From positions 4,526,001 to 4,590,000 of the forward strand of contig NZ_CP119145.1 in assembly GCF_029167625.1 (NCBI RefSeq): DNA of 64,000 nt. The letters are read 5' to 3'. The first letter of the stretch is position 1, and each line of letters opens with the position of its first letter. Source of the stretch: Streptomyces sp. AM 4-1-1 (GTDB taxonomy: Bacteria; Actinomycetota; Actinomycetes; Streptomycetales; Streptomycetaceae). A program made the translations under genes and the position numbers. Below are positions 48,245 to 57,301 of the stretch, one piece after another. The notes beneath the pieces were generated by a model. The model was not told the origin of the DNA. It made no database searches and saw only the letters and a list, made by a program, of their open reading frames with translations.

Positions 48245-49024
48245 TCAGGCGGGGGCCGCCGCGCGGTGGAGGAGGGCGCTCATGCTGATGCGGTCACCCC
48301 GGAAGCGGATGAACTCCAGGTCGACGGGGCGTCCGTCGGAGAGATGGGTGAGGCGTTCCAGCATCAGCACGGCGGAACCGCGCGGGGTCTCCAGGACGGT
48401 CGCGGAGTGCGCGTCGGCGTTGACGGCCTCCAGGGTGATCTCGGCGGCGCCGAGGGTCCGGCCGGTGAGCGATTCCAGCAGCCGGAACACATCGGTGTTC
48501 TCCAGGTCGCTGCCGAGCAGTCCCGCGCCGATGTCCATCGGGATGTAGGTGAGGTCGAGCGAGAGCGGCAGGCCGTTCAGCAGCCTGCGCCGCTCGATGT
48601 AGAGCACGTCGGTGTGCTCGGCGATCCCGAGCCGGCGGGCGACGGGTGCGGGCGCGGGTACCGGCCCGACCGTACGGACCTCGTTGGTGACCCTGCCGTG
48701 CTCACGCAGGGTCTCCGCCAGGCCCTGGAGCCGGTCCAGGCCGTGCGGGTACTTCTCGCAGACGACGACCGTGCCGACCCCCGGCTGCCGGTCGACGAGC
48801 CCTTCGGCGCGCAGCAGGTCGAGCGCCTGACGGACGGTGTTGCGGGAGACCCGGTAGTCGGCGCCGATGATGTCCTCGTACGGCAGGACGCCACCCGGGA
48901 AGCCGCCCGTGCGCACCTGGTGGCGCAGCAGGTCGGCGAGGAGCCGGGCACCGTCCGCGCGCAGCCGCCGGCGGCGGGCGGCGGCGACGGGCACGGTGTG
49001 CTCGCGGATGCGTTCGGGTGGCAT
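48245..49024 (-). CDS. GntR-family transcriptional regulator (HutC-type)
   Basis: A 259-residue regulator. The N-terminal winged helix (about 20-90) contains the GntR recognition region DYRVSRNTVRQALDLLRAEG. The C-terminal ~150 residues are a UTRA/chorismate-lyase-like ligand domain (PLSLDLTYIP, then a beta-rich end). ATG 49024 is preferred over 49036 because a -10-like box lies 7 nt upstream, making the transcript leaderless. It sits 110 bp upstream of the ferredoxin gene on the same strand and probably controls the importer/flavoprotein operon in response to its substrate. Confidence 0.92.
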   Translation of the reverse strand: MPPERIREHTVPVAAARRRRLRADGARLLADLLRHQVRTGGFPGGVLPYEDIIGADYRVSRNTVRQALDLLRAEGLVDRQPGVGTVVVCEKYPHGLDRLQGLAETLREHGRVTNEVRTVGPVPAPAPVARRLGIAEHTDVLYIERRRLLNGLPLSLDLTYIPMDIGAGLLGSDLENTDVFRLLESLTGRTLGAAEITLEAVNADAHSATVLETPRGSAVLMLERLTHLSDGRPVDLEFIRFRGDRISMSALLHRAAAPA

Positions 49025-49031
49025 GGGGTGG

Positions 49032-49075
49032 ACCATACCGACGCTGTCCCGACGGTGGTGTTGCCACAGTGTTGC
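49032..49075 (-). promoter_or_regulatory. gntR promoter with GTGTTGC direct repeats (candidate operator)
   Basis: On the minus strand TATGGT (49032-49037) is a good -10. Two GTGTTGC copies on the plus strand at 49058-49064 and 49069-49075, 11 bp apart, overlap the expected -35 zone. They could be an autoregulatory operator; unproven. Confidence 0.4.
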
Positions 49076-49135
49076 GCCACTGACGGACCCGCGCAGCACC
49101 GCGCTGACCTGCGGTTGTGCCCGGCCGAGGAGGCA

Positions 49136-49195
49136 GATCCGCCACCAGGTCCGCCACCGCGTCCGCCACCGGGTCAGCCATCAGGTCCGCCACCG
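49136..49195. repeat. Five tandem 12-bp repeats
   Basis: Units of GGTCCGCCACCG and close variants fill 49136-49195, five in a row, between the gntR gene and the small exported-protein gene. It is a short variable-number-type minisatellite in an intergenic stretch. Confidence 0.8.
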
Positions 49196-49219
49196 CACAG
49201 AGGCCGCCTCCCGGCCGGT

Positions 49220-49525
49220 TCAGCGTTTCGGCAGTCCCCGCGCGCCGTCGGTGCAGCCGTCCCACCAGGCGTCGGACAGCTCGTCGAGCGGGGCGCCGTC
49301 CGTCTCCGCGTGCTCGCCGCACTCCGCCTCGGCGGCGGCCCGGCTCACCGCGTCGCCGCCCGAGAGGTGGATGCGCGGGGTACCGGAGCCGTAGCGGTAG
49401 CCGTCGGCGTACGTACGGAAGCCGTCAGGACCCGCGTACTGGGCCAGCACCGCGCCGACCACCAAGGTCAGCGCGGTGGCTCCCAGCGCGGCGAGCACGG
49501 TGTTCCGTACCGAGCGGCGTGTCAT
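49220..49525 (-). CDS. Small membrane-anchored or exported protein
   Basis: A 101-residue protein. N-terminal MTRRSVRNTVLAALGATAL and a hydrophobic segment to about residue 28 form a signal anchor. The rest is Gly/Ala/Asp-rich with two cysteines that could bond (EAECGE and WWDGCTDG) and a WWDGC motif. I do not recognise a family. ATG 49525 overlaps the fahA stop (ATGA), so it is co-transcribed with fumarylacetoacetase. Confidence 0.72.
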   Translation of the reverse strand: MTRRSVRNTVLAALGATALTLVVGAVLAQYAGPDGFRTYADGYRYGSGTPRIHLSGGDAVSRAAAEAECGEHAETDGAPLDELSDAWWDGCTDGARGLPKR

Positions 49526-50751
49526 GACGACGGGACGACGCGACCGGTCACCTCACCGAGACCGACCCTCGTGCCGTCCGGGCCGGGCGCCCACGCGGTC
49601 ATGGTCACGGTGTCGCCGTCCTCCAGGAACGCCCGCTTGCCGTCGGGGAGTTCCAGCGGGTCGCGGCCGTTCCAGGTGAGTTCCAGGAGCGAGCCGCGCT
49701 GACCGGCCTCGGGTCCGCTGACCGTGCCGGAGCCGTAGAGGTCGCCGGTGCGCAGCGAGGCGCCGTTCACCGTCATGTGCGCGAGCTGCTGGGCGGCCGT
49801 CCAGTACACGGAGGCGAACGGCGGTTCCGTGACGACCTGTCCGTTGATCGCGACCGAGATGCGCAGGTCGAAACCGCCGGGCTTGTCGGCGTCCGTGTCG
49901 TCCAGGTACGGGAAGAGCGGGAGGTCCCTGGCGGGCGGGGCGACCCTCGCGGTCTCCAGTGCCTCCAGCGGGGTCACCCACGCCGACACCGAGGTGGCGA
50001 ACGACTTGCTGAGGAAGGGGCCCAGCGGGACGTACTCCCACGCCTGGAGGTCGCGCGCCGACCAGTCGTTGAGCAGCGACAGCCCGAAGACGTGCTCCTC
50101 GAAGTCGCCCAGCGGGACCGGTGCGCCCCGCTCGGACGGCACTCCGACGACGAAGCCGACCTCCGCCTCGATGTCCAGCTTGACGGACGGTCCGAAGACC
50201 GGGGCCGGGTCGGCCGGGGACTTGCGCTGCCCGGACGGGCGCACCACGTCCGTGCCGGAGACGACGACCGTCCCGGCCCGGCCGTGGTAACCGATCGGCA
50301 GGTGCTTCCAGTTCGGCGTCAGCGGCTCGCCGTCCGGGCGGAAGATCCGGCCGACGTTGGTGGCGTGGTGCTCGCTCGCGTAGAAGTCGACGTAGTCCGC
50401 GACCTCGTACGGCAGATGCATCGTCACCGACTCCACCGGGTACAGCAGCGGCTCGATGTCCGCACGGTGCGCGGGCACCGTCACCCAGGCGGTCAGCGCC
50501 CGTCGCACGTCACGCCAGGCGGTGCGGCCCGCGGCGAGCAGCGGTGTCAGGCTGGGCCGCGCGAGCAGTCCGGCGTAGGGCGAGCCCAGTGCGCGGGCGG
50601 CGGCCCCGGCGTCCAGCACGTGGTTGCCGACGCGGACGCCGACCCGGCGGTCGTCGGGGTGGTCGGGGGTGGAGAACACACCGTACGGAAGGTTGTGCGG
50701 ACCGAAGGGATCGCCCTCGGCCAGATCGAGCGGGCTGCTCTGCTCGGACAT
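49522..50751 (-). CDS. fahA: Fumarylacetoacetase
   Basis: A 409-residue enzyme that splits fumarylacetoacetate to fumarate and acetoacetate at the end of tyrosine catabolism. Conserved segments: VADYVDFYASEHHATNVG, the catalytic HGRAGTVVVSGTDVVRP, metal-binding Glu pair in LDIEAEVGFVVG and Asp in LLNDWSARDLQAWEY. The N-terminal SH3-like domain begins FGPHNLPYGVFS. The ATG at 50751 starts the family-conserved N-terminus. It is not linked to other tyrosine genes here. Confidence 0.96.
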   Translation of the reverse strand: MSEQSSPLDLAEGDPFGPHNLPYGVFSTPDHPDDRRVGVRVGNHVLDAGAAARALGSPYAGLLARPSLTPLLAAGRTAWRDVRRALTAWVTVPAHRADIEPLLYPVESVTMHLPYEVADYVDFYASEHHATNVGRIFRPDGEPLTPNWKHLPIGYHGRAGTVVVSGTDVVRPSGQRKSPADPAPVFGPSVKLDIEAEVGFVVGVPSERGAPVPLGDFEEHVFGLSLLNDWSARDLQAWEYVPLGPFLSKSFATSVSAWVTPLEALETARVAPPARDLPLFPYLDDTDADKPGGFDLRISVAINGQVVTEPPFASVYWTAAQQLAHMTVNGASLRTGDLYGSGTVSGPEAGQRGSLLELTWNGRDPLELPDGKRAFLEDGDTVTMTAWAPGPDGTRVGLGEVTGRVVPSS

Positions 50752-50912
50752 GTGTTGCTGCCTCGCTTTCCAGGTCGCTTGGGGGACACGTTACGTCGGC
50801 GCGTCCACGGGCGGACGGCGCCCCAACTGCGGTCGGCGCCGGGAGCGTTCCGCGCCCCTCGGCGGGGGCGTCACACGCGCCCCGACCGCCGCCTCCGTCC
50901 CTCTCCCCGTTC

Positions 50913-52919
50913 TCAGCCCGCCGTACGCGGAATCCGGCGTTCCCAGGTGCGGTGGAAGACGATCTCGCCGCCGTCCTTGCACACCACCTCATCGGTGGTG
51001 ACGAAATCGTCCGCGTCCGCGCTGATCTCGGAGCGCGTCAGGACCTCCGTGTCCCACGCCAGGTCCGGCCGGTGCAGCCGGACCGTCCAGTCGGAGCGGG
51101 TGCGGGCCGACAGCGGGTCGTCCTCCTGGATCGTGTACGTCTCCAGCGCGTCCTCGGTGAATTCGAGACCGTCCGGGTAGACGCGGGTGCCGCCGTACCG
51201 GGGGTCGACCTCCAGTCGCCACTCGCCCCTGGCGACATCGCGGACCACCAGCCGCTCGGGGCGCTCCTCGTCGAGCGTGGCCGGGTAGGAGACGCCCAGC
51301 GGCTCCGACTGCTCCGGCTCGTCGAACGAGAGGGTGCCCGCCGGGTGGTCGTGGTCGGGGCGGCGCACCGGGAGTTCGACGAAGCTGCCCTCCGGTACGA
51401 GGGTGAAGCCCGCCGACCCCGGCTGCGGCCAGATCCACGGCCAGTACGAGGAGGAGACCGCGACCCGGATGCGGTGGCCGGGCGGGAAGGTGTGCCCGAT
51501 GCCGTTCAGCTCGAAGGTGACGTCCTCGGTGATGTCCCCGGCGGGCCAGTCCTCGGACCGGTCGCGGCCGTGCCGCGCGGAGAGGTTCAGCGCGCCCCGG
51601 GTGACCAGCGTCGACGAGCCGTCCGGCGCCACGTCGCAGAGCCGGGCGACGGCCTGGCCGCGCGGCACGTCCATCCGGACGCGGAGCCCGACCCTCGGCC
51701 GGCCCAGGATCTCGATCGGCAGGTCCTCGACGGGGAACTCGAACGACACCGACCTGGCGTCCTCCTCGCGCTGGTCGGGCGGCAGATCGGCCTGGTTGCC
51801 GAAGGGGAAGAAGCGCCCGGCGTCCACCCCGGTGTGCTGCGGCGAACGGACGGTCAGCGGGGCGCCCTGGAGGGCGTACACGACCGGCGAGACGTTCTCC
51901 GACGGCCAGGACGTGTCGCCCACCCACCGGCCGGGGAGCGTGTCGTACACCGTGGCGGGCCGGTGCGACTCGCTGATCCAGGAGCGCAGCAGCGGTTCGT
52001 CCATCACCCCGGTCTCCTCGCCCTTGAGGTGCTGGTCCCACCAGCGCAGGGTCTCCTGGAGGAAGCCGATCGCGGGCCCCGGCGGCAGCCCCCGGTCCGG
52101 GTACTGGTGCGACCACGGCCCGATCAGCCCGCGCACCTTCCCCGGGTCGAGGTGTTCGACGAGCCGCAGCACGGTGTCGCGGTACGGGTCGTGCCAGCCG
52201 CCCACCGCGAGGACGTGCGCCTCGATCGCGCCGTAGTCCTCGCAGACGCTGCCGTGCCGCCAGTAGGCGTCACGGGTCTGGTGCGCGAGCCAGGTGTGGA
52301 TGAACGGGTCGACGGACTCCAGCCGCTCCAGCCACATGTCCCGCCAGCCCTCGCCGACGTGCGCCGGGTCCGGCGGGCGGCAGACGAAGGCCAGCATGGT
52401 GGCGGCCCAGGCGTGCATGTCGACGGCGAGGACCGAGCCGCCCATGTAGTGGACGTCGTTGTCGTAGCGGTCGTCGGTGGAGCAGACGGTGACGATCGCC
52501 TTCAGCGGTTCCGGGGCGAGCGCGGCGAGCTGGAGCGAGTTGAAGCCGCCCCAGGAGATGCCGAACATGCCGACCCGGCCCGAGCACCACTCCTGCCGGG
52601 CGAGCCAGTGGATGACGGCCACCCCGTCGGCCAGCTCGGTGGAGTCGTACTCGTCGCCGGGCAGCCCCTCGCTGTTGCCGTGGCCCCGGACGTCGACCCG
52701 CACCGAGGCGTAGCCGTGGCCCGCGTACCAGGGATGGCGTTGCGCGTCGCGCGGGGCCGTCCAGTCGCTCAGCCGGTACGGCAGGTATTCGAGGAGCGCC
52801 GGTACGGGCTCCTCGGTGACCGGACGCCAGATCCGGGCGTACAGCCGGGTTCCGTCCGGCAGCGGGATGCGGATGTCCTCGCGGACCGTCTCGTACGGGA
52901 ACGTCGTGCGGATGAGCAT
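50913..52919 (-). CDS. CocE/NonD-family X-Pro dipeptidyl-peptidase-like hydrolase
   Basis: A 668-residue alpha/beta hydrolase. The N-terminal domain holds the nucleophile motif GMFGISWGGFNS, a VRGHGNSEG loop, and likely Asp and His around GWHDPYRDT and GPWSHQYPD. Residues about 380-660 form the jelly-roll domain usual for CocE/X-Pro peptidases. Family members cleave acyl or peptide bonds; the substrate is unclear. It starts 9 nt after the peptide-transporter stop on the same strand, so a peptide substrate is a reasonable guess. Confidence 0.92.
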   Translation of the reverse strand: MLIRTTFPYETVREDIRIPLPDGTRLYARIWRPVTEEPVPALLEYLPYRLSDWTAPRDAQRHPWYAGHGYASVRVDVRGHGNSEGLPGDEYDSTELADGVAVIHWLARQEWCSGRVGMFGISWGGFNSLQLAALAPEPLKAIVTVCSTDDRYDNDVHYMGGSVLAVDMHAWAATMLAFVCRPPDPAHVGEGWRDMWLERLESVDPFIHTWLAHQTRDAYWRHGSVCEDYGAIEAHVLAVGGWHDPYRDTVLRLVEHLDPGKVRGLIGPWSHQYPDRGLPPGPAIGFLQETLRWWDQHLKGEETGVMDEPLLRSWISESHRPATVYDTLPGRWVGDTSWPSENVSPVVYALQGAPLTVRSPQHTGVDAGRFFPFGNQADLPPDQREEDARSVSFEFPVEDLPIEILGRPRVGLRVRMDVPRGQAVARLCDVAPDGSSTLVTRGALNLSARHGRDRSEDWPAGDITEDVTFELNGIGHTFPPGHRIRVAVSSSYWPWIWPQPGSAGFTLVPEGSFVELPVRRPDHDHPAGTLSFDEPEQSEPLGVSYPATLDEERPERLVVRDVARGEWRLEVDPRYGGTRVYPDGLEFTEDALETYTIQEDDPLSARTRSDWTVRLHRPDLAWDTEVLTRSEISADADDFVTTDEVVCKDGGEIVFHRTWERRIPRTAG

Positions 52920-52928
52920 GGGGGTACC

Positions 52929-54428
52929 TCAGTGGACGGGGTGCATGGTGCGCCTGAGCCAGGGTGCGGCGGCGATGACGGCCACACCGGCCACCACCGC
53001 GACGGCGCCATTGACACCGAAGTAGGCGGGGTTGGACACCTCGCCGTACAGCTTCACGATCTGTGCCTGAATGCCGTTGGCGAGGGCCAGCGAGAGGAAC
53101 CAGAGGGCCATCGTCTGGCTGGCGAACGCCTTGGGGGCGAGCTTGGTGGTGGCGGACATGCCCGAGGTCTCCAGCAGGATGTCGCCGAGCCCCAGCAGCA
53201 GGTAGGAGCCGACGATCCACCACGCGGCCATCCGGTACGTGCCGTCGGCGTGCCCGGACGTCGGCAGGACCATCAGCAGGAACGAGAGCCCGCCGAGCAC
53301 CACCCCGAACGCGATCTTGTTGGAGGCGTGCGGCTGGCGGGTGCCCATCCGGGCCCAGACCGCGGCCACCACGGGAGCCAGCGCGACCTCGAAGGCGCCC
53401 AGCGCGGAGGCGTACCAGCTGGCCGGGAAGTGGAAGCCGAAGATCTCCGTACGGGCGTTCGTCGACGCCAGCAGCATCATCGTCGAGTACGCCTGGAAGA
53501 GGATGAAGTTGAAGACGACCGAGGCCAGGAAGAGCACGACGTACGGCCGCAGCCTGCCGCGCTCCTCCGAGGTCACCCGGGGGCTCCGGAACATCACCAC
53601 GAAGTACACGATCGGCGCGATCACCGAGATGAGGGTGAGCGCGTCGACGAAACGGTCCATGGTCAGCCATCCGGCCAGCGCGAGCGCGGTGGCGAGGGCG
53701 GCGACCACGACGGCCCCGACGACGATCAGCCGCACGGCGCGGCGCATCGGGGCGGGGGCGAGGGCGTACTCGGCGTCGCGCTTGCGTCCGGCCAGGTGAC
53801 GGCGGCCCAGCACGTACTGGATCAGGCCCAGCGTCATGCCGACGGCGGCGGCCGAGAAGCCCCAGTGCCAGCCCTGGTGGTCACCGAGCCAGCCGGTGAT
53901 CAGCGGGCCGAGGAACGCGCCGATGTTGATGCCCATGTAGTAGAGGGCGAAGCCGGCGTCCCGGCGCTCGTCCTCCGTGCGGTAGAGCTTGCCCACCATG
54001 GAGGCGACGTTCGGTTTGAGCAGCCCGGTCCCGGCGCTGATCAGACCGAGGCCGACCCAGGTCATGGTGGGGGTGGGCACGGCCATCGCGTAGTGGCCGC
54101 AGGCGATGAGGATGCCGCCCCAGAGGACGGCGCGGTACGAACCCAGGATGCGGTCGGCGAGCCAGCCGCCCGCCACCGAGACCAGATAGACCAGCGTGCC
54201 GTACGCGGCCGACACGGAGGCCGCCGTCCCGGGGTCGAAGCCCATGCCGCCGTGCGCGACGGTGTCGGCGAAGTAGAGGACCAGGATCGCCTGCATCCCG
54301 AGGAACGAGAACCGCTCCCAGACCTCCAGGCCCGACAGGGTCAGCAGACCCCGTGGCTGGCCGAGGAAAGCGTGGTCGTCGCCGGGCGGTGGCCCGGCGG
54401 TCCCGATGTCGTCTGTGGTGGGGGACAA
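52929..54428 (-). CDS. POT/PTR-family proton-dependent peptide transporter
   Basis: A 499-residue transporter with about 14 helices. The TTG start at 54428 is chosen for AGGAG 8 nt upstream; there is no ATG nearby. The first helix carries the POT ExxERF signature (LEVWERFSFLGMQAILVLYF), and the PTR motif appears as FALYYMGINIGAFLGPLI. It imports di- and tripeptides with protons. The adjoining CocE-like hydrolase could process its cargo. Confidence 0.93.
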   Translation of the reverse strand: MSPTTDDIGTAGPPPGDDHAFLGQPRGLLTLSGLEVWERFSFLGMQAILVLYFADTVAHGGMGFDPGTAASVSAAYGTLVYLVSVAGGWLADRILGSYRAVLWGGILIACGHYAMAVPTPTMTWVGLGLISAGTGLLKPNVASMVGKLYRTEDERRDAGFALYYMGINIGAFLGPLITGWLGDHQGWHWGFSAAAVGMTLGLIQYVLGRRHLAGRKRDAEYALAPAPMRRAVRLIVVGAVVVAALATALALAGWLTMDRFVDALTLISVIAPIVYFVVMFRSPRVTSEERGRLRPYVVLFLASVVFNFILFQAYSTMMLLASTNARTEIFGFHFPASWYASALGAFEVALAPVVAAVWARMGTRQPHASNKIAFGVVLGGLSFLLMVLPTSGHADGTYRMAAWWIVGSYLLLGLGDILLETSGMSATTKLAPKAFASQTMALWFLSLALANGIQAQIVKLYGEVSNPAYFGVNGAVAVVAGVAVIAAAPWLRRTMHPVH

Positions 54429-54584
54429 AAGCGCAACTCCTGATCGTATGAGCTGATCTCGAACATACCGGCGGTGGCGGGAAGGCGCCCACGGTGATCC
54501 AGAGGGGACCGGATACGCTGACTTGAGTGATGACAGCGACACATCGACATTCCGTGTGATCGTCAGCAGACAGGAGATCCCCTC

Positions 54585-55595
54585 GTGACCGTCGTCGGGC
54601 CGTTCGGGCTGAGCGTGCGGGACCAGGCACTTGAGGCCGATGTCCAGGCCGGTTTGGCTGCTGTCGAGGCGGGACTGCTGGCTGCCACCAAGAGCGACGT
54701 CCCGTTCATCACGGAGGCCGCGCAGCACCTGGTCCGCGCGGGCGGGAAACGGTTCCGGCCGCTGCTGGCGATGCTCGCGTCCCACTTCGGCGACCCCGAC
54801 GCACCGGGTGTCGTGCCCGCGGCCGTCGTCGTCGAACTGACGCACCTGGCGACGCTCTACCACGACGACGTGATGGACGAGGCCGAGGTCCGCCGCGGCG
54901 TCGACAGCGCCAACGCCCGCTGGGGCAACTCGGTCGCCGTGCTGACCGGCGACTTCCTCTTCGCGCGCGCCTCACACATACTGGCCGACCTCGGTCCGGA
55001 GGCCGTCCGGGTCCAGGCAGAGGCGTTCGAACGGCTGGTGACGGGCCAGATCCTGGAGACCGCGGGTCCGCGCGACGGGATCGACCCGGTCGAGCACTAC
55101 CTCGATGTGATCAGCGGCAAGACCGGTTCGCTGATCGCGGTGGCCGGACGGTTCGGCGCGATGATGTCGGGCGCCGACGAGTCGGCGATCGACATCCTCA
55201 CCCAGTACGGGGAGCGGCTGGGCGTCGCCTTCCAGCTCGCCGACGACGTGCTCGACATCGCGTCCGACTCCCACGAGTCCGGCAAGACCCCCGGCACCGA
55301 CCTGCGCGAAGGCATCCCCACCCTGCCCGTGCTGCATCTGCGGGCGCACGCGGCGGTGGGCGGCGGGCCCGACGACCTGGCGCTGGTGGCCCTGCTCGAC
55401 GGCGACCTCACCGATGACGCCAGGCACGCCGACGCGCTGCGCGGACTGCGCGCGCATCCGGCGCTGGAGCAGGCCAGGCGGGACACCGTGCGGTACGCCG
55501 AGGAGGCGCGGGCGACGCTGGCGCCGCTGCCCGAGGGCTATGCCAAGGCCGCGCTCGAAGAGCTGTGCGACGCCGTGGTGCACCGCGCGGGCTGA
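54585..55595 (+). CDS. Long-chain polyprenyl diphosphate synthase (menaquinone tail candidate)
   Basis: A 336-residue trans-prenyltransferase. The first Asp-rich motif DDVMD (about 93) and second DDVLD (about 219) bind the diphosphates. Other blocks are GGKRFRPLLAML, the VTGQILETAGPRDG region and YLDVISGKTGSLIAVA. Small residues before the first motif (HLATLYH) leave a deep pocket, as in hepta- to decaprenyl synthases. It lies in the menaquinone/complex I region, so it probably makes the menaquinone isoprenoid chain. GTG 54585 follows AGGAG. Confidence 0.92.
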   Translation: MTVVGPFGLSVRDQALEADVQAGLAAVEAGLLAATKSDVPFITEAAQHLVRAGGKRFRPLLAMLASHFGDPDAPGVVPAAVVVELTHLATLYHDDVMDEAEVRRGVDSANARWGNSVAVLTGDFLFARASHILADLGPEAVRVQAEAFERLVTGQILETAGPRDGIDPVEHYLDVISGKTGSLIAVAGRFGAMMSGADESAIDILTQYGERLGVAFQLADDVLDIASDSHESGKTPGTDLREGIPTLPVLHLRAHAAVGGGPDDLALVALLDGDLTDDARHADALRGLRAHPALEQARRDTVRYAEEARATLAPLPEGYAKAALEELCDAVVHRAG

Positions 55596-55857
55596 CGGCC
55601 CGATGCGAGGACGCGCGACCGCCGAGGTCCGCCGCCGGTGTGTGACCGCGGGCGTCCCCTACTGGACGGGGAACGGATCGGCGTCCGGTGTCATACCCGA
55701 GCAGTACGTGAGTTGATCCCGGGGGCTGACGCTTTTCCCCGCTCGATTTGGTCGGATGGAGAACAACCACTCCGGACCATATCGGGTGAGAATGGCGGCG
55801 CGGGGTGGACCAGTGCAACGGGGACGGAAGCCGCCGACCACGGAGGTAGAGCACACA

Positions 55858-57156
55858 ATGGCACCGAACGACAGCGTGGAGACCACCGGTACGGCCACGG
55901 ACCGGGCCGCCGACACGGTCACCGGCCCGGTCAGGACGCGGCGCAAGGCCGTGCGGTACGTCGTGCCGGTCGCGGTGGCGGGAGTGGCGGCGGCGACGAT
56001 CGGGCTGGTCCCGGCGCTCGCGGATTCCGGTGACCCGGAGCTGCCCACGATCAGCGCGCAGGAACTCGTCGAGAAGATCGCCGCGTCGGACACCCAGCGG
56101 CTCTCCGGCATGGTGAAGGTCAGCACCGACCTCGGCATCCCGTCGCTGGACGGGCTCGCGGGCGGGCTCCTCCAGGGCGGGGCCGGGAGCGGGGGCGACG
56201 GTTCGAGCGCCGCGCCGGACGCCAAGCTCACGGAGCTGGCCTCGGGCACGCACACCCTGCGGATCGCCGCCGACGGACCCGACAGGCAGCGGGTGTCGAT
56301 CCTGGAGAAGACCGGCGAGTACAGCCTCATCCACAACGCGGGCCAGGTCTGGGCGTACGACAGCGGGAGCAACGAGGCGTACCACGCCACCGCCCCCACC
56401 GCCGACCGGGCGGGCGGCGCAGGACACGGCGGGAAGCACGCCGTTCCGGACGGCGTGCCGACCACCCCGAAGGCGTTCGCCGAGCAGGCGCTGAAGGCGG
56501 CGGACGACACCACGTCGGTCACCGTCGACGGCACGGCGCGGGTCGCCGGGCGGGACGCGTACCGGCTGGTGATCAAGCCCAAGGGCTCCGGTTCGACGAT
56601 CGGCGCGATCAGGGTCGCGGTGGACGCGAAGACCGGTACCCCGCTGAAGTTCACGCTCAGCGCGAGCGACGGCGGCAAGGCGGCGGTCGACGTCGGCTTC
56701 ACCAAGGTCGACTTCGGGAAGCCGGACGCCTCCCAGTTCACGTTCACCCCGCCCAAGGGCGCCAAGGTGACCGAGGCCGACGGTCCGAAGACCGGCCGGC
56801 AGGACGACAAGGCGGACGAGAAGGCGGTCGGCAAGGCGCTCAAGGACCTGACCGGGCTGGGCGGCGGCGACCTGACGAACGGCCAGGGGCTGAAGGTCGT
56901 CGGCGAGGGCTGGACCTCGGTCGCCGAGATCACGGCGCCGGGCGTCGAGGGACTGGCCGGGGCCACCTCCGACGACGTACCGGCCGAGGCGGGCCAGTTC
57001 CTCGACGCGCTCGGCGACCACGTCAACGGCACGTTCGGCTCCGGCACGGTCTTCAAGACCCGTCTGGTGAACGCGCTGGTGACGGACGGCGGCAAGGTGT
57101 ACGTCGGTGCGGTGACCAAGGACGCGCTGGTGAGGGCGGCCGACGAGGCGCGCTGA
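55858..57156 (+). CDS. Exported LolA-like protein (DUF2092-type)
   Basis: A 432-residue protein starting at ATG 55858 (GGAGG upstream). A basic stretch (VRTRRKAVRYVV) then a hydrophobic helix ending LVPALADSG is a signal peptide or anchor. The mature part reads as a half-barrel LolA/LppX fold: ISAQELVEKIAASDTQRLSG at its start and then several beta-rich segments. The C-terminus is Asp/Lys/Gly-rich. It may bind a lipid or sense envelope state. A strong hairpin separates it from the ABC exporter genes downstream, so co-transcription is doubtful. Confidence 0.8.
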   Translation: MAPNDSVETTGTATDRAADTVTGPVRTRRKAVRYVVPVAVAGVAAATIGLVPALADSGDPELPTISAQELVEKIAASDTQRLSGMVKVSTDLGIPSLDGLAGGLLQGGAGSGGDGSSAAPDAKLTELASGTHTLRIAADGPDRQRVSILEKTGEYSLIHNAGQVWAYDSGSNEAYHATAPTADRAGGAGHGGKHAVPDGVPTTPKAFAEQALKAADDTTSVTVDGTARVAGRDAYRLVIKPKGSGSTIGAIRVAVDAKTGTPLKFTLSASDGGKAAVDVGFTKVDFGKPDASQFTFTPPKGAKVTEADGPKTGRQDDKADEKAVGKALKDLTGLGGGDLTNGQGLKVVGEGWTSVAEITAPGVEGLAGATSDDVPAEAGQFLDALGDHVNGTFGSGTVFKTRLVNALVTDGGKVYVGAVTKDALVRAADEAR

Positions 57157-57232
57157 GGCCGCCGGTCGTCCCCGGCGGGCGCGGGCGGGCCCAGGACCGT
57201 TCCGCCCCTCCGCCGTTCCCGTTCCGCGTGAC

Positions 57233-57273
57233 CGCCCCGCCCCGCCGTGCGCACCGCGCGGCGGGGCGGGGCG
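57233..57273 (+). terminator. Strong hairpin between the LolA-like and ABC genes
   Basis: CGCCCCGCCCCGCCG (57233-57247) pairs perfectly with CGGCGGGGCGGGGCG (57259-57273), a 15-bp stem with an 11-nt loop, 77 nt after the LolA-like stop. Confidence 0.8.
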
Positions 57274-57301
57274 TCGACCGATCCGATCCATGGGGGACCG
57301 C

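Noticed and set aside
50544..54443. 1299-residue plus-strand frame over the hydrolase and peptide transporter
   Set aside because: Antisense to confidently identified genes; low-complexity composition.
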